DNA of 64,000 nucleotides from Bullera alba (Eukaryota > Basidiomycota > Tremellomycetes > Tremellales > Bulleraceae): the NCBI GenBank assembly GCA_001600095.1, contig BCIX01000004.1:128586-192585 (forward strand), read 5' to 3'. This document shows, piece by piece, positions 36,543 to 46,563 of the stretch; position 1 is the stretch's first letter, and each line of letters opens with the position of its first letter. A program made the position numbers and the translations under genes. The notes beneath the pieces are model-generated. The model was not told the DNA's origin. It saw nothing but the letters and a program-made list of their open reading frames with translations, and did not search any database.

Positions 36543-36994
36543 GCACACGGAGGATGGACATGTACCCTGCTAGAGTATCGCAATGTATGAAATGCGGTCT
36601 TCTCGAACGAGACATCGGGACGATTGTACTCGGCCGGCTCGGGATGATGTCACGCTGAGACCCAGAAATAGGACGGCGCGCTGGCACGCCGTACGCTGTC
36701 GGGGGAAGAGAGATCATGGTGAGAGAAAGCGATCAGCCTCATCAGCGCATCAGCGACTACCGACTATCCGGGGTCAACACGAAACCTGCAAAGTGCTGCA
36801 TTAAATGACCCGTGGCCCTACTGAATGGCTCAACGATCTACAACTGACAAGCTCATACCGTCACTCCATCAGGTTATCTCCTCGACCCGACATCGCTTCT
36901 CCGACCTGGGTGTCTAGTCTGAATCTCCTCGGAGACTACACCCTCTGCACCTGGCAATTACTCCATCTGGACTGTCGCGATACCTCAAGACGCA

Positions 36995-37486
36995 ATGTTA
37001 TCGAGACTGCTCTCCAATAATGCCGAAGACCTCAAGCGGGAAGCTCTTTCTAGTGAGGCGGGACCGAGGCCGAACGACGAGGGAGAGGGCAACCTACGAC
37101 GGGAGACGGAATCCAAGCTGGCAGACGATTCTCGAAGGATGGGGCCAGAAAACCTGGAGATAAGGCGAGAAGAGCTGGAGCTCAAGCGAGAAGAACTGAA
37201 GCTCAAGCGAGAGGAACAGGAATTCAAACGAAAAGAGGCGGAAGTCAGGATGAAGCAGATGGAGCAAGACCAACTCATGAAGACTTTTGATTGGGAGATG
37301 CAGGTCTATCTGGCGGACCGGGCGGAGTTCCTGGAGCAGAAGAAGCAGTGGATGGCAGCCAATGGGAAGAAATGGGAGTCGGATGCTGATGCGGCCCTCC
37401 GCATGGGTTGCAAGCTGCCCAGGCGACCGGTGATGCCCGTCGCATTGTCCAGCGGTCGTGGCGACCCGGGATGCCCTTCGCAGTGA
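36995..37486 (+). CDS. coiled-coil family copy B, intact small protein
   Basis: Single-exon ATG-started frame of 163 codons and the most complete member of a local four-copy family. Residues 1-50 are polar. Residues 50-95 form a heptad-rich charged helix with the repeated unit (E/K)LKREE. The family block DWEMQVYLADRAEFLEQKKQW follows (about 103-123), then WESDADAALRMGCKLPRRPVM. There is no signal peptide or membrane segment. I do not recognise it in any named family. Neighbours are copy A upstream (same strand) and the aspartic protease (opposite strand). Confidence 0.6.
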   Translation: MLSRLLSNNAEDLKREALSSEAGPRPNDEGEGNLRRETESKLADDSRRMGPENLEIRREELELKREELKLKREEQEFKRKEAEVRMKQMEQDQLMKTFDWEMQVYLADRAEFLEQKKQWMAANGKKWESDADAALRMGCKLPRRPVMPVALSSGRGDPGCPSQ

Positions 37487-37870
37487 TGGACATTGAGTGT
37501 CGGTCACCGTCTGTATTGCGAGAAGATGCAGCAGTCACAGAGTCATATGTGCCGCATCATCCTGGACCGAGATACACTGACACAGTCAAAGGGACGATTG
37601 TGGCCGAGGAAGGTGTCACGCGTGACGAAGAACAGGATACTGGCTTGACAAGGACTTCATCTCGCTGACCAGCGAATAAGACGGGCTCAATGCGATGCTT
37701 GTATTATGCATTGGCCTTCTGACTAACTTGTTACTGATATCTGTATCTAGTTGACTTCTTTTGCTGGGTATCAAATTACCATGACTGGCTTCCCCGACGA
37801 CTTTTCTTCTGATTGTCCTTTTAGATTCTACCATTTCATCCGTTTCCCTAACCTCGCCCGCAGGTCCTCC
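37487..37870. other. intergenic, convergent 3' ends
   Basis: Between the coiled-coil copy B stop and the aspartic protease stop. Nothing seen. Confidence 0.55.
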
Positions 37871-39455
37871 TTACGCGGTCGCCTTGTAGCTCTTCCTCTG
37901 GTCGATGGTGATCTGGTTGTTCTGGATGTTGAAAGTCGACACGACGTTGACCATGAATCGGTCGCCTCTGTATCGGGTCAGCGGGAGTTCAATAGTGCAC
38001 TGTGTACTGATCGACCACACTCACAGGATGAAGATACCCTTAGACTGGTCGCTACCTCCGTCAAGCACGGACGAGATGCACTGGCCATTGTTACCGGGGT
38101 AGATGAGGTCGGCAGCGTCCAAGGTGAACGTCTGTCCGCCGATGGTGACGCTCAGAGAAGGTGGGGTGTCTCTGCACGAGACAATCCACTCTCCCTGGCC
38201 ATTGGACCTGGCGCCCTTTGGCCATTTGGCATTGTATGCCTTAGCGACCGCGGTAGGAAGGTAGAGCAGCGTTGTTCCAGAGTCGATGATGACTCGCTGG
38301 GTGGTAGTCTGGACCGAGGTCGAGCCGGGGAAGTTGAAAGAGTCCACCTTGACAGTGTAGTAAGCTGGAGCGGTGACGACCTTGCCGTCGATCTCCCTGG
38401 GGATGTTGACGTTGGGTACGGTGACGGTGGTGCCGGTGACGGGGTAGGTTGACGTCGAAGGTTTACCGCCGAAAGTGATGGAGCCGAGGTTTGGCACTGT
38501 CGAGCCCCCGGACTCGGTGTTGAACGTGGCTCTGTTCAGCACGAGAGAGAAGTCTACGTGGGGGAAACCCTTATCAGCACGACTTGATAGTTACGATGGC
38601 ATTCTACACTCACATGGCGCGACGAGGTTGTCCTTGACGGCCTGGTAGAACCATGGGTTGTACTCTGCCTCGTTGTCGCCAGAGTCGTTCGAACCGTCCT
38701 TGCCGTAGAAGATGCTCGTGAGCAGAGGGTTGGCGAGGCCGAGCAGACCGTTGGTGTAGTCGTCACCGGACCAGTATCCGATCGTTGCAACACCAAACTC
38801 TGCGTCGGGAACGGTGATGCTTCCGATGGTGACCTTTTCGATACCTCCGTATCCCGAGACAAACTCGCCGTCCCCGTATGAGATGTTGAAGTTGTTGTCG
38901 TAGGTCAGGTAGGAGAATGAGCTGGATTGAGTATAGTATGATGGACCAAAATTGCATTGATCCCTAGACAGGGAGTTGGAGTTCTGGTCGAGGCACTGGA
39001 AGTCGCTGGTGGGGAACCATAGATCGGAACTAGTAGACGAATCAGTATCGGCACGATCATCAGACGAAGTATGGTGCAGGGAGCAGGATCGATAACTCAC
39101 CTTCCTGTGTCTGCGATGACCTCGATGTTCTGGCCACCGACCGTCACTTGGATAGCATACCTAAACCCAAAGTCAGCTCTGTCAAAGGTTTCAGATCGGG
39201 ATCAACTCACTCGGCAGCACCACCTGGGGCGTTGAGACTGACGGTGGACGCACGTAGAGCAGCCGATGAAGCCGGCCGCAGCGTGTTCAATCGGTTCAAT
39301 CGCTCTTGTTGGACTTTTGCCGAGGCTGGGATCTTCCTGACAAAGGGGACGACATTGTTGGAGATTGGAATGTCTTGCTTGACAGTCGGAGCTGCTGATG
39401 CCGGGGCGGATATCAGCAGAGGGAGGAGGGGAAGAAGGGACACTAGAGTGAGCAT
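37871..39455 (-). CDS. secreted pepsin-like aspartic protease
   Basis: A1-family aspartic endopeptidase. Exons: 39455-39211, 39160-39101, 39029-38614, 38553-38025 and 37967-37871, giving 448 aa. The signal peptide (MLTLVSLLPLLPLLISAPASA) is followed by a propeptide ending around residue 75. The two catalytic aspartates are D99 in ADTGSSDLWF and D331 in IIDSGTTLLYLP. The flap YGDGEFVSGYGG and the second-lobe SCRDTPPSLSVTIGG are present. The last exon ends NIQNNQITIDQRKSYKATA without a GPI tail, so a secreted enzyme is likely. A TATAAA lies 83-88 bases upstream and the leader is C/A rich. Confidence 0.93.
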
Positions 39456-39537
39456 GGCGGGCCGATGTGTGTGAGTGAGATGGGTGAGTGGATGGGGTGG
39501 TGATGTGGATGTGTATTGCTCGAGGCAGTGCTCACCT

Positions 39538-39543
39538 TTATAC
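39538..39543 (-). promoter_or_regulatory. TATA box of aspartic protease gene
   Basis: TATAAA on the minus strand (gaaaggTATAAAggtgag), 83-88 bases upstream of the start codon. Confidence 0.55.
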
Positions 39544-40894
39544 CTTTCAACTGAGCGATCGATGGAGTACTGTGCTCAGAGCAAGTCGAGTCACCGCGAC
39601 ATTAGATGTGGAGGACACATCTCACCGCCATAAGCCGCCATAGCCGCATATGCATACCCGTAGATGCAGTGATACGGCCGCCACCATGCCCACATGTCTC
39701 CTTGTTAATGTTCAGCGACTAGCTCCAGTGGTAGCTAAGAATACTCGGTGACAACCAGGTGACGAAAGATCGGAAGTGTAAATATAGCTGCGAGATGAGA
39801 TCGCTGTGTAGAGCTTAAAGCACGGGACGATAGTGGCCATCGCCGGGTGATTGGCTGAGCAGCTGGAGGTCGAGTGATCAGCCTGTCAGCTTTACACCCA
39901 AGCACCGGCATCCCAGTCGTTCGGCGAGGTTCCGGGACTCGGCAAGTGGACAAAGCCCAGCAGAGCCCGCATGAAACAGTTGTTAGATCCAGCAGTAGCG
40001 CAATTGCAAACGGTCCGAAAGATCCGGAGCGATAAGATCGAGATTCGAAAATCGCCGTGCGACACGGATCTGGCTGGGCCTCTGAAGGCAGCTGGCAGTG
40101 GGACCTGGACTGACCTGGACTAGTGGATAGCGCTAAGTAGGTAGTCTACTCATGCAAGTAGAACACGCTTATGTTCATATACTTCTGTTTCCTCCGATAG
40201 CACCTAATAGCACATGAGATCTGGTGGTGGAAATAGCTCAAGTGGAGGGTAGTCACCGCCGGATCGCGGACGAACAGAACAGACAATACGCTGAGGCAGA
40301 TAAGATCCGACGGAGTGAGCTAGCTGGAAGTAGATGGAACGAGCTGCCGCTCGTACGAGCAACCACAGAGACAGCAATACACATGTCACCGCGTGAGCCA
40401 TGGCACTAGTGACACGTCGCTACGGTCGTCTTGAGCTAGCGAACGCCTTCTGAGGAGTACCATGCGTGTCGTTGACGCTATTACTCCCGACCAGCTCGAC
40501 AAGATAGGTGACAGTGTCAACATCAACGAGAATGTCCGGTAATGGGAGTAGGGTAGAGCCGGGATACCCGTAGTACATGGGCACATGTCCAGATCTGACG
40601 ATAAGGAAGAAGGAGACTAGCAACGCGCACTAGTGCTAGTTCCCTCAAGCGAGAGAAGTCCACGCGATACACCTGTCGAGTGCGGATCGTCAATACTGCG
40701 TGATATGGTGTTGACCTGTGTCGACGTATTGATGTTGACTGTGGCCAGACACGTCGCAAGCCGGAAATAAGCCGGCCGGATTGACTGAGACGACACTTGC
40801 ACGCACAGCTCACAGGTCACAGGTTACAGCTGACTTGCCAGACTTGCTCGCAAGATCCGGCGATACTACCGTGAGGAGATGCATCGGTACGCTC
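39544..40894. other. gene-free stretch
   Basis: Upstream of the aspartic protease. Only short scattered open frames; no domain, no splice-linked set. Confidence 0.55.
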
Positions 40895-41608
40895 TCACTC
40901 TATTCTCTCCGCTGGTGTTTCTGGTGATGTCGGCAGCGTGTACCCCATAGCCTCGGCCGCCTCATCGTCCGTCGCCCATTTCTCCCGGCAGCCATCCCCC
41001 ACTCCTTCTTCTGCAGCCAGAACTCCGCCATTTCCCACGTGTACAGTCGCACCTTCGAGCTGTATGCCAGCCATAGTTGTTCGTCTTCCAGTTTCCTTGT
41101 CGCCATATCCGCTTCCTCTTGCGAAGTCCCCGGGATGGTCGACTGATCGTACTGGCGGTCCTCGGAGAACTGGCGGTACTCGGAGAAATGGCCGCGCGGG
41201 CAGATCACACTCCATTGCCGCTGCCGCTTCGACGTCCAATACCCACGTCCTGCCGACGGCCGCCATCTACTGGTTCTTCTGCCCCAGAAAGGCCTTCCGA
41301 CGTGATCGGTAGCTCTTCAGCTCGCATTCGTAGATCAACAACAGTCGAGCCTCCTCTGTTGCTCTGGCTGTGCGATGAACAAGATTCATCTTGAGCACCA
41401 TGTCTTCTTGTCTCATCTCCAGCACTTCCATCTCGAGCTTGTGTACCGCATCCCACTGCGATTTCAGACGTTTCCTGTCATCCTCTCTCTCTCTCCTATC
41501 ATCCTCTCTGTCTTTGCGCCTCTCCTCCCTCGACATCGCCGTTCTCCTCAGCGCTGCCCGAATGGTCTGGTGCGTATTTTCACTGAGCACGCTGGGTGGA
41601 TTTGCCAT
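40895..41608 (-). pseudogene. coiled-coil family copies C and D, broken
   Basis: From ATG 41608 a charged helical frame (SREERRKDREDDRREREDDRK) runs into the family block as YECELKSYRSRRKAFLGQKNQ, then TAG at 41267-41269 stands where the other copies have tryptophan. The same frame continues past it as MAAVGRTWVLDVEAAAAMECDLPARPF, matching the family end. A second copy follows in a different frame (40900-41208: KVRLYTWEMAEFWLQKKEW) and must shift back into the first frame to give its tail (REKWATDDEAAEAMGYTLP), ending at 40895. The pair therefore mirrors copies A and B, in opposite orientation. A short protein from copy C (113 aa) remains possible. Confidence 0.55.
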
Positions 41609-41867
41609 GTCGCCGTCGATTCAGGTGTACCATCTTGTTCTGTGTAAAGGTTTGCACTATTGACGATAGCCGGCTGATGGTGAGCGGCGAGGTTCTAGAA
41701 CACCAGGTCGATCGCTAAGCAGTGATGCTCTGCAGCTCTATACAGCGCGCGGTATCGAGGTGAACTTGACGGGATGTTTCGCAAGGCCGGCGATTTTCGG
41801 TCGTCAACGAGCGCAGCGATCTCCCACGTACTCCCACTCGGAGTTGTGGACTCGAGACTGATTGACA

Positions 41868-41890
41868 ATCATGTCGACTGTCGACATGAT
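41868..41890. repeat. perfect 23-base palindrome
   Basis: ATCATGTCGAC-T-GTCGACATGAT: two 11-base arms around a single T, no mismatch. Confidence 0.9.
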
Positions 41891-42747
41891 AGATCGTGCG
41901 CAGACTGGCAGATTGAGCAACGCGAGGATCGATCGCGATCCGTGAGGACGCGTGAAGCGTGACGCCCGTGGCCAGGACTACTGACTACTTTGTACGTGAA
42001 CTGCGCGTGTTGATAGTCGTAGAGGTTGAAGATAGGGGCGAGTCCGCGTGGACTCTGATGTGGGCCACTGGGCAGAGTGTGATTAGCTGAGTGTGGGAGG
42101 GCCTGCGTAGAGCTGCATAGAGGCAGGATGTTGCCGACCTTCTTCACTATTCTCGGCCAAAACGAGGGATGGCGAGGTAGGAGGGAGGCCGGAGGAGGCT
42201 AGGAGCTGGTAGGAGGGTTTAGGGCGAGCATGCGAGGTATGTGTTTCATGAGGGGACATGCATGCTCAATTGCTCACGCATGTGAGCAGCTCTGTGCGTC
42301 CAGGCCCATGTCTAACTGTATCCGTAAGAAGCCGTATCTGATCCTACATCATCTTATATCATCCTATACGATCAGTCTATCTCACTAGCTATCTCACGTA
42401 TCACCCTAGATCGCCTTGCATCACCTGATCTAACAACCCCGTCGGGTGGGTATAGTTACTCCGGCCGGGATTGGGGCAAGGCGGAGATCGGCAGGCACAG
42501 GTATGGGAGTGCTCAGTGTGAGTCAGTGTGGGACCGACAGTCTCCGACAAGCCGACCGTAGTTGCAGGTGTTTGCAGGTCTACCGTCTACTAGAGGCTAG
42601 TACTAGCCCTTACTAGCCCGTGTTGTTGGAGAAGGTTGGAGATTGGCGAAAGCAGCGAAAGCGAGGAACCATCGGATGTACGTATCATGTACTGAGATCT
42701 CGTCACGCGTTACGCCATGTCGGCAGACCGGGACCGGGCTCATGTCG

Positions 42748-42763
42748 ATCATGAATTCATGAT
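42748..42763. repeat. perfect 16-base palindrome
   Basis: ATCATGAATTCATGAT reads the same on both strands and shares the ATCATG/CATGAT ends of the palindrome at 41868. Confidence 0.9.
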
Positions 42764-42864
42764 TTATGAAGCCTTCGAGGTGACGAGGGGACAAACAACA
42801 CCAATCAGCCATCCAGTCATTCCGGGCTCTCGGATCACTCCTGTCGAACAATGTATATTATTGG

Positions 42865-42870
42865 TATAAG
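42865..42870 (+). promoter_or_regulatory. TATA-like box of small secreted protein gene
   Basis: TATAAG 103-108 bases upstream of the ATG at 42973, the spacing seen for other genes in this window. Confidence 0.4.
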
Positions 42871-42972
42871 GAGCACCAGGAAGCAACATCCGCTCCAACA
42901 CTCTGTACTCTACCTTCACCGATCACCACTGAACCTCCCTCTTAAGAAGATACTCCATTCAGAAGGTCAACA

Positions 42973-43582
42973 ATGCTCCTCTCAGCGCGCTCACTCTACG
43001 CTCTCATGGCCCTCGTGTCGACCACTGTTGCGACACCCACACCCTCTCATGATTTGAAGCAAGCCTCGCGAGCAGAGGTGAGTCGCTCACAGTGTGACAT
43101 TGCGATCGGTGTTGACTAGGTTGTCAGGTGGTCCGACGGATCAAGAGGGGTGTACGACCTCGAGCGCCTGTTCCGTCCGGAGCCGGCGGGGCACCCACTA
43201 CAGTTCGTGCGACGGGAAGCAATAACGTCTACGGCCTCTACTTTACTGGCTCGGGCGTCCTCCTCTCTGCCAACCCTACCGGTAAGTCGTGCGCTGATGG
43301 TCATTCTGGTTCAAAGCTTACACGACGATTCGTACTTCAGGCGAGAATGAAGACTTTCCCTCCTCATACGCCACCTATGCCAACACTGTATCTACTGCAA
43401 ACGCCGCTCAACAGTGCGTAAACTTTGCAAATAGTAAACCCTATTATGGTGTCGCTCTTTGGTTCGACGAGTCAGATGACTTATGGCACTGCCGAGCCAC
43501 TTTCAACCAGAACGCCCCCACCGACTTCACCGCCGCGGATGCCAATGCCAGGCCCGTATACGGCTACAACCTTGGCAATTGA
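42973..43582 (+). CDS. small secreted protein, unknown
   Basis: Exons 42973-43077, 43128-43281 and 43341-43582 give 166 aa. The signal peptide is LLSARSLYALMALVSTTVATP. The following stretch ends in a basic RRIKRGVRPR that could be a Kex2-type processing site (inference). The mature part has SNNVYGLYFTGSGVLLSANPTG, then an Ala/Gln helix, and the end ALWFDESDDLWHCRATFNQ. Only two cysteines lie in the mature region (QQC and WHC). I do not recognise a family. It could be an effector-like or wall-loosening protein, but nothing in the sequence decides. The second exon frame was chosen by continuity with exon 3. Confidence 0.65.
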
Positions 43583-43683
43583 GACCTAAGGGACCATTCG
43601 ACCTGCGTGTATCCGTTGGGGCTAGGACATCAGATACGCAGGAAGGACACTACTTGTTGTCGGAGATGTATTTTGGGCTTATC

Positions 43684-43748
43684 AGCAGTATTACTATTGG
43701 ACATTGGCTTACCGAAGCAGTATTGCTACTGGACAATGGCTTATCGGT
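43684..43748 (+). repeat. imperfect ~32-nt tandem duplication
   Basis: AGCAGTATTACTATTGGACA and AGCAGTATTGCTACTGGACA begin two adjacent units that continue with TTGGCTTACCG / ATGGCTTATCG; a few substitutions separate them. Confidence 0.75.
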
Positions 43749-44788
43749 ATTGACCGATCTGGGGACCAAGCTTCGCTGATGAAGTTAAGGCTGTCCTGGA
43801 CTCCAGCTTTCATCATGGCAACGACTGCTGAGGATCCGGTCCCAAGGACAGGGCTTACTGCCCAACTCCTCGACTTATCATTCGGCTCGAAAATCTCGAT
43901 CCTAGAGTACATTGTCCAACTTCGAACTCTTCAAAATGGTACTCGTCGCTCTGCCGTGGCGATGGGAATACGCAACATCAAACTGGCGAGAGGGACACGG
44001 CGACCCGAGGCCCGAGTCTTTGAGGTCATTGCACTGTTATCCTTGCTGACCGGCTCTCATCCTTGCTTTCGGTCCGTCCAAGACGTCAGGCTGCCCGGAC
44101 GCTTCGACGGAACGGGTAGGTGGGTCTTGCGGATCTTCAATGACACTGCCATCTGGATAGGTGAATCGACATTCGTTTACCGACGTTGCAAAGAGCTGCG
44201 AGCACGCCTCCACCCCCTCCACCGTGGATGATGAGCAAGCAGTACTGGGTCCTCGGAGGTATCATCCTTTGGCTCGGTGATCTGACTCATCAGCGCGTCC
44301 TCGACCGGCTTCGGGCCCAGAGTCTATCACTGCGAGCTTCTGTGAGCGAAGCAGGTATAGGTCATCCTGGTCAGGTTACAGCAAGCGTATGAGCGAATAT
44401 GCTGTGTGGAGGTGTCTCGTTAAGCGAAGATGATTAAGCTGCACTCTGCTAGACTCTGCTGCACTCGGTGGAATTTTGCCTCCACGCCTCGTCCTAATTG
44501 CGACCGCCGCTACGGACTGCTGCAGCTATGTACTGCTGCAGATCTTCGATGCAGATCCATAGAGATCCGACCGTAGTCCTCCGAAGTCCCACTCTGTTAC
44601 CGCTCCAGAGCCCAGGGCTGTACAGGGCCGTCCAGGGGTTGCGCTGCGGCAGTGACGCATACGATGCAGGGTGGCGAATCTGCCTCCGGGAAACCCGGCC
44701 GATGACACACTGTTCTAGAAAAGTGGAGGCCGGTAGAGATGAGTAAGGTGGTGCTAGAGCTTTGCTGGACAAGTCTTCAGCTCGAGCA

Positions 44789-44794
44789 TATATA
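44789..44794 (+). promoter_or_regulatory. TATA box of reductase gene
   Basis: TATATA 104-109 bases upstream of the ATG at 44898. Confidence 0.5.
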
Positions 44795-44897
44795 GAGCAG
44801 CAACAGCAGAGGTCTGGCAGAAACAAACTCCTCCTCATCACTCTAGACTCCACTATTCAAAAAGAAACAACCCAAAACCACACAATCACGCTCTACA

Positions 44898-46232
44898 ATG
44901 TCCAACTCTATTCCCCAGACGATGAAGGCCCTGGTCGCCAACGAGCAGAAGGGATCCGCCACGGTCAGAGAGGTGCCCGTCCCTCAGCTGGACGACAACG
45001 AGGTCCTGATCAAGATTCAGTACGCTGCCCAGGTGAGTACCTCGTGAATGGCTTCGAGACTTGTTGCTGATAGTTCACCTTCAGAACCCCACGGACTGGA
45101 AGCACGAGGCGTTCTTCTCCCCCAAAGACGCCATTATCGGATGTGACTACGCCGGAACAGTGGTCAAGCTCGGTAACAACCTCGCCAGCCCGCTGCAGGT
45201 CGGAGACAAGGTCGCTGGATGGGTTCACGGTGGTTTGTTCCCCAACAAGGGCTCGTACGCAGAGTACGCCAAGCAGGAGAGCGACTTGCTGTTCAAGGTT
45301 CCCGAGAGCATCAGCTTGAAGGAGGCCTCGCACTTCGGTTGCGCCTGGATCACTGCTCTGCAGGTGAGCGGTCATCTTGAGAGCTTGAAGTGTGTGAGAC
45401 TGACTGCTACGCGCAGGTCATCCTGTACGACCAGAAGAACGACTTCCCTCCAACTAAAGTCGATGCCAACACCTGGGTAAGTCAATTGTCGGGATCAGTG
45501 GAGATCTGACCTGAGCTGACCGCGATTTAGTACCTGGTCTACGGAGCTTCCACCTCGGTCGGCCTGTTCGCCGTGCAGCTCGCCAAGTCGATCGGCTACA
45601 AGGTCGTCGGTGTCTGCTCCGAGCGAAACTTTGACCTGGTCAAGTCGTACGGCGCCGACGAGGTCGTCGACTACCGGGACGGTGCCAAGGCCAAAGAGGA
45701 CATCAAGCGAATCACTAACGGCGGCGTCAACATCGGTCTTGACTGTATCTCCGAGGGAGACTCGTTCGACATTGCCCTCGGTGGATTCAAGAAGGGCGAG
45801 AAGGGACGACTGAACGCTCTTCTCCCACCTTCCGACTTTGCCAAGAACTTTGACGAGAACATCCACTGCGACTGGACCCTCGCATACACCGTCTTCGGCA
45901 AGGCCTTTGACAACGTGAGTGTCCCGTTTTGTGACTTGCGGTTTTATTTGCTTACGATTCTACCTAGCCATTCACCGGAGGAGTCCCCCTGCCCGCCAAC
46001 AAGGACGAGAGGGCGTTCGCCGTCAAGGCCTTTGCCAAAACCCCAGAGTTCATCAACAACGGAATCAAGCCCAACCCCGTTCACGACATGGGTGGCTTGG
46101 ACACCGTCAAGGATGGATTCGAGCATCAAAAGGTGAGTCCGGGCAGTTAGAACCAAGTTTATCGATTGATACTGACTCCTCGATCAGTCTGGAAAGGTCT
46201 CCGCCAAGAAGATCACTTACACCTACGCCTAA
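44898..46232 (+). CDS. medium-chain (zinc-type) NADPH oxidoreductase
   Basis: MDR-superfamily reductase resembling enoyl reductase / toxD-like proteins. Exons: 44898-45032, 45085-45363, 45417-45476, 45531-45914, 45968-46132 and 46188-46232, giving 355 aa. The GroES-like half reads MKALVANEQKGSATVREVP, NPTDWKHEAF and GCDYAGTVVKLG. The Rossmann half opens with LVYGASTSVGLFAVQLAKS and continues GYKVVGVCSERNFDLVKSYGADEVVDY. The paired structural-zinc cysteines of true alcohol dehydrogenases are absent, so a zinc-free quinone or enoyl reductase is more likely. A single stand-alone gene here with no biosynthetic neighbours, so the substrate is open. Confidence 0.9.
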
Positions 46233-46563
46233 GCGCCATAAGGAGTAGTGGAGGTGGATGTGCGAACCAGATGTCAGAAGCTTGGATACGAGTATGATAC
46301 ATGCGATCACGGATGCATGGAATTTCATATGACTACCACTCAGTACACAATACTCATCAGCTCATCAGCAACGTGCGACACGATGACCTACCCCCCGCGA
46401 CACTTAATGCTGCGCACTGGGTCCTTTGGTCGTGATGATCAGCGTTGAGTGATGACTGAAGGGGAATCCGCTGACAATTGATCGTGTTCGATCCACGTCT
46501 CTTCGTTGTGTTCTTCGCTGACTTTATAGTCGATATCGTCGTATTACTAAACTACTCTACAGG
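46233..46563. other. intergenic: metacaspase B promoter
   Basis: About 330 bases between two genes on the same strand. No clear motif. Confidence 0.55.

Larger units (their letters stand above)
41609..42972. other. gene-free stretch with two palindromes
   Basis: It holds a 23-base perfect palindrome at 41868-41890 and a 16-base one at 42748-42763, an A/T-rich string of TATC/ATCC words around 42340-42420, and the promoter of the small secreted protein. No gene seen. Confidence 0.55.
43583..44897. other. gene-free stretch with small imperfect duplication
   Basis: An open frame at 43704-44231 starts with TTG and has no protein-like composition. At 43684-43748 a ~32-base unit is repeated imperfectly. 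The right end is the promoter of the reductase gene. Confidence 0.5.

Noticed and set aside
43704..44231. 175-codon plus-strand frame
   Set aside because: No ATG at its start (TTG), begins inside the imperfect tandem duplication, no domain or neighbouring exon.
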